64,000 bases of DNA, taken from the NCBI GenBank assembly GCA_034620365.1, contig JAQGEQ010000299.1, positions 124,001 to 188,000 of the forward strand. Direction: 5' to 3'. This document shows, in pieces, positions 49,201-62,165 of this stretch. The notes below the pieces were generated by a model. The model did no database searches and was not told where the DNA came from. It saw nothing but the letters and a program-made list of their open reading frames with translations. The DNA is from Pegea sp. RAD2-039 (taxonomy: Eukaryota > Chordata > Thaliacea > Salpida > Salpidae). Positions within the stretch are counted from its first letter, which is position 1. The number at the start of each line of letters is the position of its first letter. The position numbers were made by a program, and so were the translations under genes.

Positions 49201-52200
49201 TGTGTAAATGAGATCCCAAATGTGATGTTGGAGACACAAATCCAACCAATCACGAGAACTATCCTCCGGATCAAGCTCATCATCACTCCCTGCTTCCAGT
49301 GGAACAATCACGTGAGTATGACGTCATCATGGATGTGGCTGATGACGTGGTTGTGTAGGTGCATGGATCGAGTCATGAGTCGTTTTGGATTTGGGTGGAA
49401 GATCCAGACACAGATCATATGTATCACAGCGAATATTTTCAACTTCATCGGAAACAGGTTTGATCTTCATCTCGAAGAATCGCGTTTATTTACGCGATGT
49501 GACGCGACCAGGTCATCAAAAGTGACCCTCAACAAGTTGTGTTTACAATCCCACTAATTGAACCACATCCGTCCCAATACATGGTCTATGTCATCTCTGA
49601 CCGATGGTTTGCGTCCACAGCAGTATGTCCCATTTCATTTCATCATCTAATCTTACCAGAACGTCATCCACCGCACACAGGTTGATTCATCTCATCACTA
49701 GAGGTCGTTGTTGATTGGTTAATTTCAGAACTTCTCGATCTGGAACCTTTACCAACAAGTGCCCTTCAAGATGACAAACTGATCAACATCTACAACTTCA
49801 CTCACTTCAATCCGATTCAAACTCAAATATTTCACTGTCTCTTTCATAATGATACTAATTGTCTTATCGGTAAACTTTTGTTAACTTGGCCGCGTTTCAA
49901 CTCCTCAAACCCCGCCAACATTTTCAGGTGCTCCGACCGGATCAGGAAAAACTGTAGCAGCTGAATTGGCCCTGTTTCGAATGTTGAGGACCCAACCTGG
50001 CAGCAAAGCGGTCTATGTGGCCCCATTGAAGGCCTTGGTCCGCGAACGAATGAAAGATTGGCAGCAGAGATTGTCCAAACAACTGGGCATTAAGTTAGTG
50101 TCCACTACTACTCACTAGCGCCATTTAGTGACCACTTTTTAACCAGATTAGTCGAGTTGACCGGAGATATTGCCCCTGACATGCGCGCTGTCGCTGCTAG
50201 TGACGTCATCATCACCACACCTGAGAAATGGGACGGTGTTTCGCGTAGTTGGGGTACACGTGATTACGTCAGAAGCGTCTCGCTTCTCATTATCGATGAA
50301 ATTCATTTGTTAGGTGATTGAGCCGCGCGTTGATGACGTCATCAAATGATTTATGTTGTAGGTCAGGACCGTGGACCAGTATTAGAAGTGATTGTGTCAC
50401 GTCTAAGCTTCATATCGGCTCAGACCAATCGACCAGTCCGTATTGTAGGACTGTCCACTGCCCTGGCAAATGCACGTGACCTAGCTGATTGGCTGTCCAT
50501 CAAACAGGTCCACATCTGGTCCTCGTTCCACTTCACTAATTTCATTTGTTATCACTAGATGGGACTATTCAACTTTCGGCCCTCAGTCCGGCCCGTTCCC
50601 ATGGAAACTCACATCCACGGGTTCGCGGGCAAACACTATTGTCCACGAATGGCTACAATGAATAAGCCCGCCTTTCAAGGTGACCACTAACTCCTGACCA
50701 CTGTCCACTAACTCCTGACCACTTTACAGCCATCAAGACGCACTCGCCCACCAAACCGACTCTCATCTTCGTTTCATCGCGACGACAAACGCGACTCACG
50801 GCTCTCGATCTGATCGCGTTCCTCGCTGCTGAAGATGATCCTAAACAATGGTTCCACATGGATGAGCAAGAGGTACACGCCCTTCACGCCCCAATCCACT
50901 CGTTGCCTAGCAACGCTCTTTTTTAGATGGAAGAAATGTCGCGTTTTATCAAAGATCCTAATCTTCGATTCACTCTTAGCTTCGGGATCGGTTTGCATCA
51001 CGCGGGATTAGTGGAGCGTGACCGATCGCTCGTCGAGACCTTATTCGCTAATCACAAGATCCAGACACTTATCGCGACTTCAACACTCGCGTGGGGCGTT
51101 AATCTTCCAGCTCATTTGGTTATCGTCAAGGGAACCGAATACTACGATGGTAAAAACAGCAGATATCAAGATTTCCCCATCACCGGTTCGTCGCCTTCTC
51201 GCGTCAACGTCAGTGACGTCATCAGTGCTTGGTTGCAGATGTACTTCAGATGATGGGGCGCGCAGGGCGACCACAATACGACGAGAAAGCGGTCGCGGTC
51301 ATTTTAGTCCATGACGTCAAGAAAGCTTTTTACAAGAAATTTTTGTATGAACCTTTTCCAGTTGAATCGAGCTTGTTGGAGGTAGTTGATGCTGATTGGT
51401 TGTTGATGACGTCATCAACGCGATGTTTCAGGTGCTGGAAGATCATTTGAACGCGGAGATCGTGGCAGGAACAATTGGAGATCTTCAAGAAGCTGTCGAT
51501 TATTTGACTTGGACTTATTTCTTCCGAAGATTACTTCTAAATCCAACTTACTACAATCTCATCGATACTGGTTGGTTGCTATGACGTCATCATCACCTGT
51601 GACGTCATCATCTTGCAGAACACGATTCAGTGAATCACTTCCTCTCCAAACTTCTTCATCAAGCTATAGTGACGCTTCAGCAGTCAGGATGCGTTGCCAT
51701 GGAAACCGACGACGCGATGGGCGAGTTAGTGGCGACCAACATGGGGCGAATCGCTTCCTTCTACTATCTCAGTCATCACACAATGAGGTGAAGACGCGAA
51801 TATCGCGTTGATGACGTCATCACATGATCACGTTGTAGGATGTTGGAAGAGCAGATGAGTAGTGAGATGACGACACAAAATGTTCTCGAGTTGCTGACGT
51901 CATCACATGAATATGAAGAGTTACCTGTCCGTCATAATGAGGACAGTGTTAATAGTGAATTGGCCCAACAACTGCCTGTCCCGGTCCTCAACACAAACTA
52001 CGACCTACCCAGTACCAAAGCTCACCTGCTTCTTCATGCTCATTTCTCGCGGACGCCGCTTCCGTCCACTGATTACGTCACCGACCTCAAAACTGTCCTC
52101 GACCAAGCAATCCGAATCCTCCAGGTGACCCACATCTTCTGGTCCCTACCACCTTATTTCATCTCGTCTCTTTTCAGGCCTTTGTTGACGTCAGCGCTGA

Positions 52201-53180
52201 TCGCGGTTGGGTTGTGACGTCACTACGATGTATGCACCTCATCCAAATGGTGTCGCAAGCGAGCTGGCACCATGACAACTGCCTACTGACGTTACCAGGA
52301 CTCGAACCTAGTGACAAGGATTGGCTCGGGTCAGTACCTTACCCCAAAAACCTTTTCTTCTTTCTGATTGGACGATTTCAGAAAAATCAAAACCCCCTCA
52401 GGCGCTCCTCTTACCTTGGCTCATTTAGTTGAGATGTCACGTGACAAGTCGCGCGGTTGTGACATCATTAGAAGGATGCTAATCGCTTATTTAGACGAAG
52501 CTCGCGTCAACAAGGTTCCCTCATTTCTTTTACGTCATGTTTGTGACGTCACTTCCGTTTGCAGATAATCAACCACGTGACCAGTTTACCGGTGATTGAC
52601 GTCACACTCGCGATAGGCGTCGATGGACGACGTGATGATGACGTCAACATCTCAACTACACACGGTGAGTATCTTCATCTAAAGACTTTGTGACGTCATC
52701 AGATCTTTTAGGAGCTTCGGTGTTACGGGAAGACACATGGATGGATGTAAAAGCTGGATCTGAATGTGTCCTCAAAATCCGACTCCAAAGACTTCCTAAT
52801 CCTAATCAGGTGAGTGGTTGCTAGGCAATCAGCGTCATAGTAACCAACTAGTAACTAACAGCAACAAAGACGCGATGGAACAAAAGCGTTAACTCCGCGA
52901 TTCCCGAAACCGAAGCTTGAAGGATGCTTTCTCGTCTTGTGTGATCGTCAATCGCGTCAATTGATCGCGATGAAGCGCGTCGATACTTTACGCAAATATG
53001 TAAATGAGTCGCTTCTGTTTAGTGCCCCAGAAGCCCCATGCAAGTAAGTAGGATGACCTCTCTCGTCGAGAAGTCTTCTGACCTTTGACCTTTTGCAGAT
53101 CACTTCTCACTCTTATGATTGTGTCTGACTCCTACATCGGTCTCGATCAACTCTATGACGTCAGACTGCGGGTCAGGTGA
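43288..53180 (+). CDS. ASCC3: Activating signal cointegrator 1 complex subunit 3 helicase
   Basis: Large Ski2-like 3'-5' helicase of the ASCC complex, acting in alkylation-damage repair and in splitting collided ribosomes. The start [19 protein letters not shown] matches the ASCC3 N-terminus, which excludes the paralog SNRNP200. More than thirty exons, mostly separated by introns of about 40-60 bases. Cassette 1: APTGAGKT at 46163, [10 protein letters not shown] near 46592, GLSATLPNY, then an [11 protein letters not shown] exon at 47655. A Sec63 unit follows (exons around 48200-49560). Cassette 2: APTGSGKT at 49930, IDEIHLL near 50291, [36 protein letters not shown], then [18 protein letters not shown] second Sec63 unit runs to [16 protein letters not shown] and the stop at 53178. 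Both ATPase cassettes look intact. One intron (44461-45212) is a minisatellite. AATAAA lies at 53231. I did not fix every exon. Confidence 0.93.
44461..45190. repeat. 30-base minisatellite filling an ASCC3 intron
   Basis: About 24 head-to-tail copies of a 30-base unit containing GGTTGCTGGTTGCTTAGTTA and then CARATTGGTT (R = A or G). Copies differ mainly at one A/G site, with one 29-base copy near 44785 that shifts the register. It lies between a donor after the [10 protein letters not shown] codons and the TTTTCAG acceptor at about 45206-45212, where the reading resumes [12 protein letters not shown]. Because 30 is a multiple of three the array stays open in frame, but the flanking ASCC3 homology joins across it. 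Confidence 0.95.
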
Positions 53181-53199
53181 CGTGTGACGTCATCACTTT

Positions 53200-56100
53200 C
53201 TTGACTAATTGATGATTTCGTTTCATTTTCAATAAATTTATTTTCATCGAATTCAGTTTCTAGTTGTCGTCTGTCAGCAACACAAAGATGTTGATTGTGG
53301 ATGAGATTAGATGATGTCAAATAAACACTTGTGTCTCTACATCACTTAAAAATATTCCAAAAAGTTGTTCCTCAAAATTAAAGATTTTTGTTCAAGATTT
53401 CAGATCCTCATCCGAAAGATCAAACATTTTGTTATCTTAAACTAAATTTCAAAACTTACTGATGACATAAAATTTCACATTTACAAGGTTCAACACCAAC
53501 TAGTTTTTAATATTTTCATTTTATCTTGTGGCTTATATTAAAATTACTTTTTATATTTCATGAATTAAATAATTTGTCAAAAAAACAAGTTTGTTGAAAT
53601 CCTAACTTGTCAAAAAACAAGTTTGTTGAAATCCTAACTTGTCAAAAAACAAGTTTGTTGAAATACTAACTTGTCAAAAAACAAGTTTGTTGAAATACTA
53701 ACTTGTCAAAAAACAAGTTTGTTGAAAGCTTCAAAGTCTTGAAATGATTTACTTGTAGATTGAAAATGTTTAGAATTGATGTTCAACGATATTTCGACAA
53801 ATTGAAAATATCTTCAACCAGCTACAAATAATTCTTTGAATATATTTCAGAATTTGTATGAAATGATCAAGAATTTGAAATTATCAAATTTAGGATCTTC
53901 AGTAAAAAAGGTTTCTTCAAATCATCCAAATTTTGAGTATTTTTACGGATTAGAAATTGAGGATCAAAGATGATTTCAAACAAGATCAAATTAGTAATCT
54001 ATCTAAAGACATCTTTAAGTTATAAATTTTATCAGTATATGAAAGAAGATCAATTGATGTAACCAAGAATCTTTTAGAGATTACAACTAGATCATTTACA
54101 AAGATGCAGGGATATTTTGGGAGGTTTGTCCTTGAAAGGCTACATCTTCTGCATCTTCTGAAGCAAATTCCTGAATTAAATTTTGAATATAAGATGATGT
54201 TACTATTAGAGAGCATCCATAAAAGCTGAAACAAGAAAATATTGATCTGATAAGATTTATCTTTTTACATCACGTGATGCTTGTGATGCTTTTGGTGGGA
54301 TACTTTGAAGGACTCTTTTTCGATTAAAAATTAATTAGCTGTAAAGAAAAAGCAAACGGCTAACTTCCAAATTCTTAAAAAAAGTCTTTGAATCAACTTA
54401 TTCTAGTTTGAAACTTTTCATCAATAAGTTTTTTGGTGTAACAAACCAGGTGCTCGATACCAAGTTGTACAATAGAGTTGGTATTCCAGTTCTATTTAAA
54501 CTGAAAGAAGATTTAACAAATTTGTATATTCAGTCTAACTCAAATATTTTGGTAATTATATGACGATTATATTATCTTATATTTAATTGTAATTCTAATT
54601 TAAACTATATATTGGTGTATATTAAGAAACATTATTCTTTTGAAGTCTTCTTTATCATTTGCGCAAGGGTCTTTAAGCCAAAATAGTTTCTTTGCAAATA
54701 TATTATTTGTTAATTCAAAATTAAAGCAACAAAATTGAGAAATGATCCAAAAGTTTTATTGAAATTTAACCACTTCTTACTAACAATTGAAATAAAACTT
54801 AGCGCCGAAAGTGATTTCAAACTAAACTTTAGAATCAGAAAAAATAAAATTTAAAGAAAAACTATTAACAGAAATTCAACTATTTGATATCTAATTAATA
54901 AACTTGCTGTTAACCAATTTACATTTTAGAAATATATTTCACTAATCTTATGAGTAGCTTCAAGCTCGTTGACTTTTTAAAGTCAAAATCAACCAGCTTA
55001 TATAATTGAAAAAAATGAAATAATATTTTAAGTTGTAGAAAAAAAGTTATCAGTAAGTTAATAACAATATTATCATTTTTTATGATATTTGATAAATGTT
55101 TAATTTTTTTGGTAATAAATTATTTCAAAAAAAAATGTTTGTGTCAAAAGGAAAAGGTTTACTGAAAGGTAGTTGTTGAGAAAGTATCTGTATTGATAAC
55201 TGTATAAATAACATCAATTTCTTTTGATCTGAATCAAAAAATTTCATTTCTATATTGCATTCATCTTATTTAGGTTACTCGTAAATAATATAGGAAACGG
55301 TTTTATAGATAAGAAATAATTTTCTACGGTACTTTAGCAATCAGAATTGTGTAGGTGGTTGTAAGTTCTTATTACTTAACTAGTTTAACTTTTTACTTCT
55401 ATAAATTTATTCTTTTTTGCTCAATTTTTCTATAAGCTTGAAGTATACGATAATTTTTCGGTAGATGCAAAATTAACACCTGCTAACCAAGACAGATCAG
55501 TTAGTTGTTGTTTATGTTTAGAACAAATCAGTGCTTTTATTTCAAAGTACATTTTTGTCGGTTAGTTATTACTTCTATTTATTGACATTTCAATAAAAGA
55601 TGAATATGCTTAGTTTTTTATCTGGCTTCAGTTTTTGTAAGTATAATTGTTGAATAATATTTTTGACTTTAGTATTGTTTTAAAAGATTATACTTTATTA
55701 TATATAAAAGTTTTTCTAGGTAGTGTTTGTTTTATTATACAAAAAATTTGTAAATCAAATTTAGATGAATCATTTTACTGTTGGCAGTGTGTAGAATGTA
55801 ATATCTTTCTTATAATACTATTTTTGAAAGTTGATAATTATTATGCAAAGTCTTTTTTATCAATTATTAAATAATTTTTATTCATTTTTCTACTGATAAT
55901 AAAATCAATAAATTTTGAATTAAATTTTATAAACTGTTTTATATTATTTACTTAAAAGCTTATTTGAAGTTTTATTTGCTCAAATTTATATATTATTTAT
56001 AAAATATTTTATCTAATTATGTAAATATACGATTGTTTATTTATTATAGTAACATTTGAAATAATTCTTTGCTCTTTAGAAATTAACCTTTTAAATTATT

Positions 56101-56400
56101 TGAGCTTAATATAATAATTTTAATTGATATTTGATTTAAAAAAAATAATTTAAATAAAAATAAATTGAATTCCTGCAACTTTCTAATACTTAAAAGTTAT
56201 GTTGAAAATTTCTTAAAAAATTTGCTAAAAGTATAAGAATTTGGTATTAAGCAGACTTTGATGGTTCAAATGTTATTTATTTAATTATGAAATTTTATTT
56301 ATTAATTTTATAGTTTTCTCCTTTAAAAATATCTTCAATTTTTTGTTTACAGAGTTTTTAAATTAATTTTTGCCTTTTTGAATTTCGTGTTAGTCTGAAA
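53200..56400. other. Intergenic region between ASCC3 and SUCO
   Basis: No supportable gene. Short frames at 53986-54234 (minus) and 55647-55874 (plus) show no known domain. A 32-base tandem repeat lies at 53572-53728. No TGACGTCA was seen from about 53200 to 57100. Confidence 0.5.
53572..53728. repeat. Five tandem copies of a 32-base unit with internal palindrome
   Basis: Each unit contains AACTTGTCAAAAAACAAGTT, whose ends AACTTG and CAAGTT are reverse complements, followed by TGTTGAAATCCT or TGTTGAAATACT. About five copies, almost identical, in otherwise unique AT-rich sequence. Confidence 0.95.
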
Positions 56401-59400
56401 ATGTATTTCCAATTCTTTCTTGTTATGTCTTGTTTATTCAAGTAAGGCTTATTATCTAATTTTTTATGAATGAACTTTCAACTTTATTCTGTTTATTCAG
56501 TTCTGTTCCACATGAACTAAATGAAGATGTTCTTAGCAATGACACAAAATTAAAACTCCAGGAACTCCATAAACTTGAACCTCTAAAAGTTGATGAACTG
56601 ATAGATGATACTCCTGTTGTTGTTGATGTTGTTAATGACATTCAAGGTAAACAATCTACATCCAGTGTGTCTGATATGGATATGAATAGTGGAGTGGTTG
56701 TCAAGACAACTGAATCGGACTTTAATGAGTTAGCTGATGATTCATTAGATACAATTGAAGAAAAAGATGACTCTTTAAAATTACAAGAACTCGAAATTGA
56801 AACACAAAAAATTATTATTGAAAAATTGATGGAAAAATTTGCTAGAGTCAGTCCCAAGTGTATTTCAGAATGAAATATTTGTTAATAATCAATTTTTTAG
56901 GATGAGATGTATAAAATGATTCTTAAAAAAAGAAGAGAGATTGCTCTTAAGATGAGGATCAGATCTTTACAAGAGGTACTTTGCTTCTTTGAACTTTTTA
57001 TCTTTTTAATTTTAATTTCTTTTTAGAAAAAGGAAAAAATGGAACTTGTTGATAACAAGGTTAGTTTCAATCAATTTCAAACTTTATTTTGCTTTTCTCA
57101 ACAATTTATGACGTCATCTGGTTTTCCTGATAATTTTGCAATATTTACTCAAATATCTTGTATCAAGAATTCTTAATATTTGATTTATTTGTTCAGAAAA
57201 CAAGTTTAAATGGTGATACTTCTGTGGAAAAGGTGAAAGATGGTCAGTAACTTGATCTTTTTAACCTTTTTGTTGTTCTAATGTTTTATAAATATTGACT
57301 TTTTCATATTCTCTGGATTTGTAGTAAAAAGTTTTCAAATTAAATAAAAAATTTGAACTTTAGTAACCTTTGTGAAATTTCAGGAACGAAATTAGAGGAA
57401 GAAGATGTTCCCGAAGCTCCGGAACAACCAGATGATCCTAATTCAAGTGAGATAAGTGAAAACTCATCTTCAGCTGCATCATCTTATGATCTTACAGATG
57501 TTAAATCCGCTGAAGAAGAATTAGAAATTAAAGAAGAAGAAATCATGACAGAAATAGAAGAAGAAGACACAAAAACAGATGAAACAGAAGAAGAAAAGTC
57601 AGGTAGCTTCTAGAAGAACCTTTAAATTATTTATTTGTATTTTTTGTGACGTCATTTCAAGCTGAGTACTTTGTGAAGATCGAATATTAGATTTGGTGAA
57701 ATGTTGATTTGTGCTCAACGAAGCGTGACTTTGTTTTGTTTGTTCAGATCACTCAGATGAGAAGAAGTTGAATATTGTCAACACCACCTCAGTTGAAACT
57801 TCAGGTTGGTTTTTTAAGTGCTTTCTGTTTTATATCATCTGATGACGTCATTACTTGATGAGTTTTATCAGCGACTTGAAATTGTTTTTTGAGCTGAATT
57901 TATTTTTGCTTCAGAAGAGGAGAAAGAATCTTCTGAAGGATCAGGAAGAGATGAAAATATGAAATTGGAAATTGATAGCATCCAATCATTTGAAGAATGG
58001 AAAAAGAACCAGATGGCTGGAATGGTGATTTAAAAAATCAATATTTCATTTACAAGTGTCCTTGAAAACTCATAAAATATTTTCAGGATGACACAAAAGT
58101 GGCTGATGATCAAAAAAGCCCCACACTGAAAATTAGGACCAAAAAAACGCAAGTTAATTACGCGTCTCAGGATTGTGGGGCGAAAATTCTTAGTCACAAC
58201 TCAGAGGCTGATGTAAGTTGTATCGAAATCTGCTGAGTCATCATCAATTACAAAACAAAGCTCGATGCTATGACGTCATACTTGTTAATAACTAACAGCT
58301 GTTTCTTTTGTTCTAATCGATCGCGGTATGACGTCATTTAACACGTGACCTGTTATTACAGCATACCTTTGCTGTACTTGACGAAGACAAGGACTACTAT
58401 ATGCTGAATCCTTGCACTGCAAACATTTGGTTTGTGATTGAGTTATGTGAACCAATTCAAGTGAGTCACGTGGTTTGATGTACCGAAAATGGCATTTGAC
58501 AATTTTGGAGTAGGTACGGCAAATTCAATTGGCTAATTACGAGTTGTTTTCATCGCCTGCCAAACATTTCAACGTCCACATCAGCGAGAGGTACCCTGCC
58601 AGGGAGTGGCGTCTTCTGGGTTCTTTCGAAGCTAGTAATAATCGCGAGCTTCAAACATTTGAACCAGCTCAAGAATTAATGTTCGCTAAATACGTCAAAG
58701 TCGGTTTCGCTTCACTGATTTCACTTCACTGATTTGTGACGTCATCGACAGTTTGAGATGAAGAGTCATTTTGGGAGCGAGCACTTTTGCCCGATCTCAA
58801 TCATCCGAATCTTAGGAGTCTCAATGGTGGAAGAATACGAAGCTTCTGAAGACACCAATGATCCAAAATTGACAGAAGATGAAGATCAAGAAGAATCAAA
58901 AGAGTCAGAAGCTATAAAGGTCAGTTACATCCGATCTGTTCATCTGTGTCTTCTTCATCTGTATCTTCTTTATCTGTGTCTTCTTCATCTGTGTCTTCTT
59001 CATCTGTGTCTTCTTCATCTGTGTCTTTTTCATCTGTGTCTTTTTCATCTGTGTCTTCTTCATCTGTGTCTTTTTCATTTGTATCTTCTTCATCTGTGTC
59101 TTCTTCATCTGTGTCTTCTTCATCTGTGCCTTCTTCATCTGTGTCTTCTTCATCTGTATCTTCATCTGTATCTTCATCATCTGTGTCTTCTTCATCTGTG
59201 TCTTTTTCATTTGTATCTTCTTCATCTGTGTCTTCTTCATCTGTGTCTTCTTCATCTGTGTTTTCATCTGTATCTTCATCTGTGTCTTCTTCATCTGTGT
59301 CTTCTTCATCTATGTCTTCTTCATCTGTATCTTCATCATCTGTGTCTTCTTCATCTGTATCTTCTTTTAGGATTCCGAATCTTCTGAATCAGAAGGACCC

Positions 59401-62165
59401 ATCTCTGGGCTGCTCACTAGTGTCATGGGAGTCGTCGACAACATCCTTGGAAGTCGAGTGAAGCCGCCACTAAATGGCGCTGATGACGTCAACGCTACTT
59501 CTATCAGGTGACGTCACTAACATTCAGGACTATTTTTGTAAACAACAAAAATATTTCAGATCAAATTTGAGCTCTTCTAACACCTCTTCTAATCTTTCGG
59601 ATGCAGCAGATCAGTGAGTTTGGCCACTAGGGGGCGATGTGGGGTTTTTTTTTGTCGCTATTAGCAACCAGCATGGCTCAGCAAATCCGGGAGGTAGCCA
59701 GGGACATACTAACAGAGATTTGTTACAGAGTTGTTCCTATCGTCACTGTCATATCAACTGGTGACATTGAAAGCGGTGACTTCGCGCGATTAGTGGTTCT
59801 CCCCACCTCAACACCTCCCTTGCATCCTCTTCGCTTCCTTAGTAGGACCTACAACAGTGGAGGACCTCATACACTCCTCGATACACACATCTGTTGGTTT
59901 CTTGAGTATATTTACAGGTCAGTAAAAAGGGGTTTAAGGGGGGCGGGGGTCCCTTGATACTTCCTGCATGTTGCTGCTGTAGTTCCGCTTGAGTGAGCAT
60001 GCGAGTGCTGACGTCACGCAAAAGTGAACACGTGCTTGATGACGTCATCGTTGTTTCAGAGCTTCTATTGTTCGTTGTGTGGTCACGCCTCACTGCAATC
60101 GAACATCGTGTGGACCTTACTTCTTCTCTGACGTCATCACGGATGAGAGCGATGATGATGTCATCAATGCGGAAGCAAGTGACGCGCTGGAAATCACTGA
60201 AGCGTGTCCAAAAGTTGCGGAAGAAATTGAGGAAGTTGAGAAGTCATCTGATCCTGTGAAAGAAGAAAATAAAGAAGAAGAAACAAATCCTTCAACTCAA
60301 ATCGAGTCCCAGGATGCGGATTGGACTTCATCTGATCCTTCAAAAGATCCGACTAAAGATGTGCTCCAAGGAGCAGGACCTAGTTTGATTGATCCTGTTC
60401 GGGAAGGAATCATTGGAGGAACAGTTCATCCAAGAGATGAAAACCGATCTCCAATCGATCTTGGATCGTCAGAGAAAGTCCTGGAAGATACAGAAGAAGA
60501 AGAAGAAGAAGATACTAAAGAGGTTGAAATCGAGCTTTTGTCGTTGTTTTGATTTCATCAATTTGTTTACAGCAGTTAAAAGTTGCTGACGTCATCATCG
60601 CGAACATCACTGAAGCTACTGATGAAGTCAACTCCTCTGTGATTGCTCCAATCAAAGAAGAGATCAAAGCTACTAAAGAGCTGATATCAAATGAGGTAGG
60701 ATTTTGTGGGCCATTTTTGATTTCAGCCAAATTAGTTGAAGTTTTTTTTAATATTTGAATTAAGAAATAAATTGAAGTCAGCAGATATAAAGAACTTTGA
60801 ACTCTTGCTTCCTCTTCAATTGTAAAAAGTCATTTTCTCATCGAAATATTTCACTGAAATTTCTTTAAGTAACATTTTTGTAAACACCAAAAAATTAAAA
60901 GTCAAAAAATCCAGTTTAATTTTGTGAGGTTTTTGATAGAAAAATTTATTTACTAAAATATTTGTTTGAAAATTCATTTGTTTAATTAACTTCAATTGTT
61001 TGCTTTAGAGAGATAGTTGAAGAGCCAACATCAACTTAATGATCAAATCTTTTCAACAATTTTTCAGCAGGAAGTTCAACCTCAGAAAGTCATAAATCCG
61101 GGAGGTAACCAAAAAGAGTCCGTATTGATGAGATTGAGTAACCGCATCCGGACTCTAGAGAAGAATATGTCTTTGAGCAGCGCTTATTTAGAAGATTTAA
61201 GTCAAAGGTTTGATCTTCATCTTTAAGACTTCTTTTCAACTCTTCTTTTAGATATAAGAGACAAATGGATGAGATGCAAAGAGCTTTCAATCGAACGACT
61301 TCTCGACTTTCAGCAAGTGCTCGAAAAGCTGGCGAGAATGAAGAGAAGCAGGAAGTTGCTCTTGATTCAGTGACACAAAAAACTGCCAAGTTACAAAAAG
61401 ATGTAAATAAAAATCGTCCAATCACAAACCGTATTTACTGATCACGTGATCTTCAGTTTGAAGCTCTTCCAGATCAACTGAATCTCTACATCCAGTATCT
61501 GATCACAGGACACATCTGCTTCGTGATGTTTGAACTCAGTATCTTCATTTTATTCCTCATCATCTGTTGGAGGTCTTTTCAGCGGTCAGTCGCGTTGATG
61601 ACGTCATACAGGGCTTCACCATCCTTGTTTCAGATCAAAGATGAAGATGTTGAAGATTGAAGCAGATTTGAAAGAGATGAGGATGATGTATTTGAGATCA
61701 AATCCTCAGAAGACGATCCGAAGATCAAATTCAGAAGGAACTTCACCGTGAGTCATCATCTCGACATCATGACGTCATCACTTCTTCTGTTTCCTCTGCA
61801 GTTGCTCCGGAAGCGAGTCACGTGACTTCAATGATCGTCACGACGCGCCTTCTTCAATGACGTCACAAAAACATCGGACCACGCCCCCTACCAACGATGA
61901 TGACGTCAGCAGAAGTGAAGTGACGTCATCATCGCTCGCAAAAGGCGACAAATCAAAGCATCGTGTCAGCCACATAACAACACAGCGTTGCCAACGACGA
62001 CAAAAACGAAAAAACGCGTCAGTGACGTCATCGAAGCCGACTGACTTCACGAACGGTTTTCTTCTCAACAACAACGACCCAAACTTCACTTGTCGCAACA
62101 AAGTGGGACCTTGGGTGGAAGGTGCCCTGCTTCACGTCACCAACTTCTCCGGTGTTGCTAGGTGA
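56401..62165 (+). CDS. SUCO: SUN domain-containing ossification factor (SUCO/SLP1 family)
   Basis: ER membrane protein with a luminal SUN domain; the family protects newly made membrane proteins, and vertebrate SUCO promotes osteoblast function. Start at 56401 encodes a signal peptide ([13 protein letters not shown]) split by an intron at 56442. Key exons: 56501-56846 (acidic), 57384-57602 (Glu-rich), 57914-58024 ([10 protein letters not shown]), 58088-58212 ([14 protein letters not shown]), 58361-58459 ([20 protein letters not shown]), 58514 to about 58698 ([15 protein letters not shown] to AKYVK), and about 58752-58919 ([26 protein letters not shown]). These form the SUN domain. Later: acidic exons 60060-60550, coiled coil 61070-61400 ([40 protein letters not shown]), membrane segment about 61500-61570, and a basic Ser-rich tail ending at 62165. 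About 20 exons; not every boundary was fixed. AATAAA is at 62369. Confidence 0.92.
58930..59366. repeat. 15-base minisatellite filling a SUCO intron
   Basis: Dozens of copies of TCTTCTTCATCTGTG with T/C variants and a few 9- or 12-base deletions, between a donor after the ESEAIK codons (about 58919) and the TTTTAG acceptor near 59370, where the next exon starts DSESSESEG. The array is pyrimidine-rich on the sense strand, so it doubles as an extended polypyrimidine tract. Confidence 0.95.

Noticed and set aside
43288..53180. SNRNP200 (Brr2) as identity of the double-helicase gene
   Set aside because: The N-terminus ([11 protein letters not shown]) and many cassette segments follow ASCC3, and the long Brr2 N-terminal region is absent.
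58905..59461. Open frames on both strands over the SUCO minisatellite (Ser/Val-rich and Lys/Gln/Met-rich)
   Set aside because: They arise from the 15-base repeat, whose period is a multiple of three; the region is an intron bounded by conserved SUCO exons.
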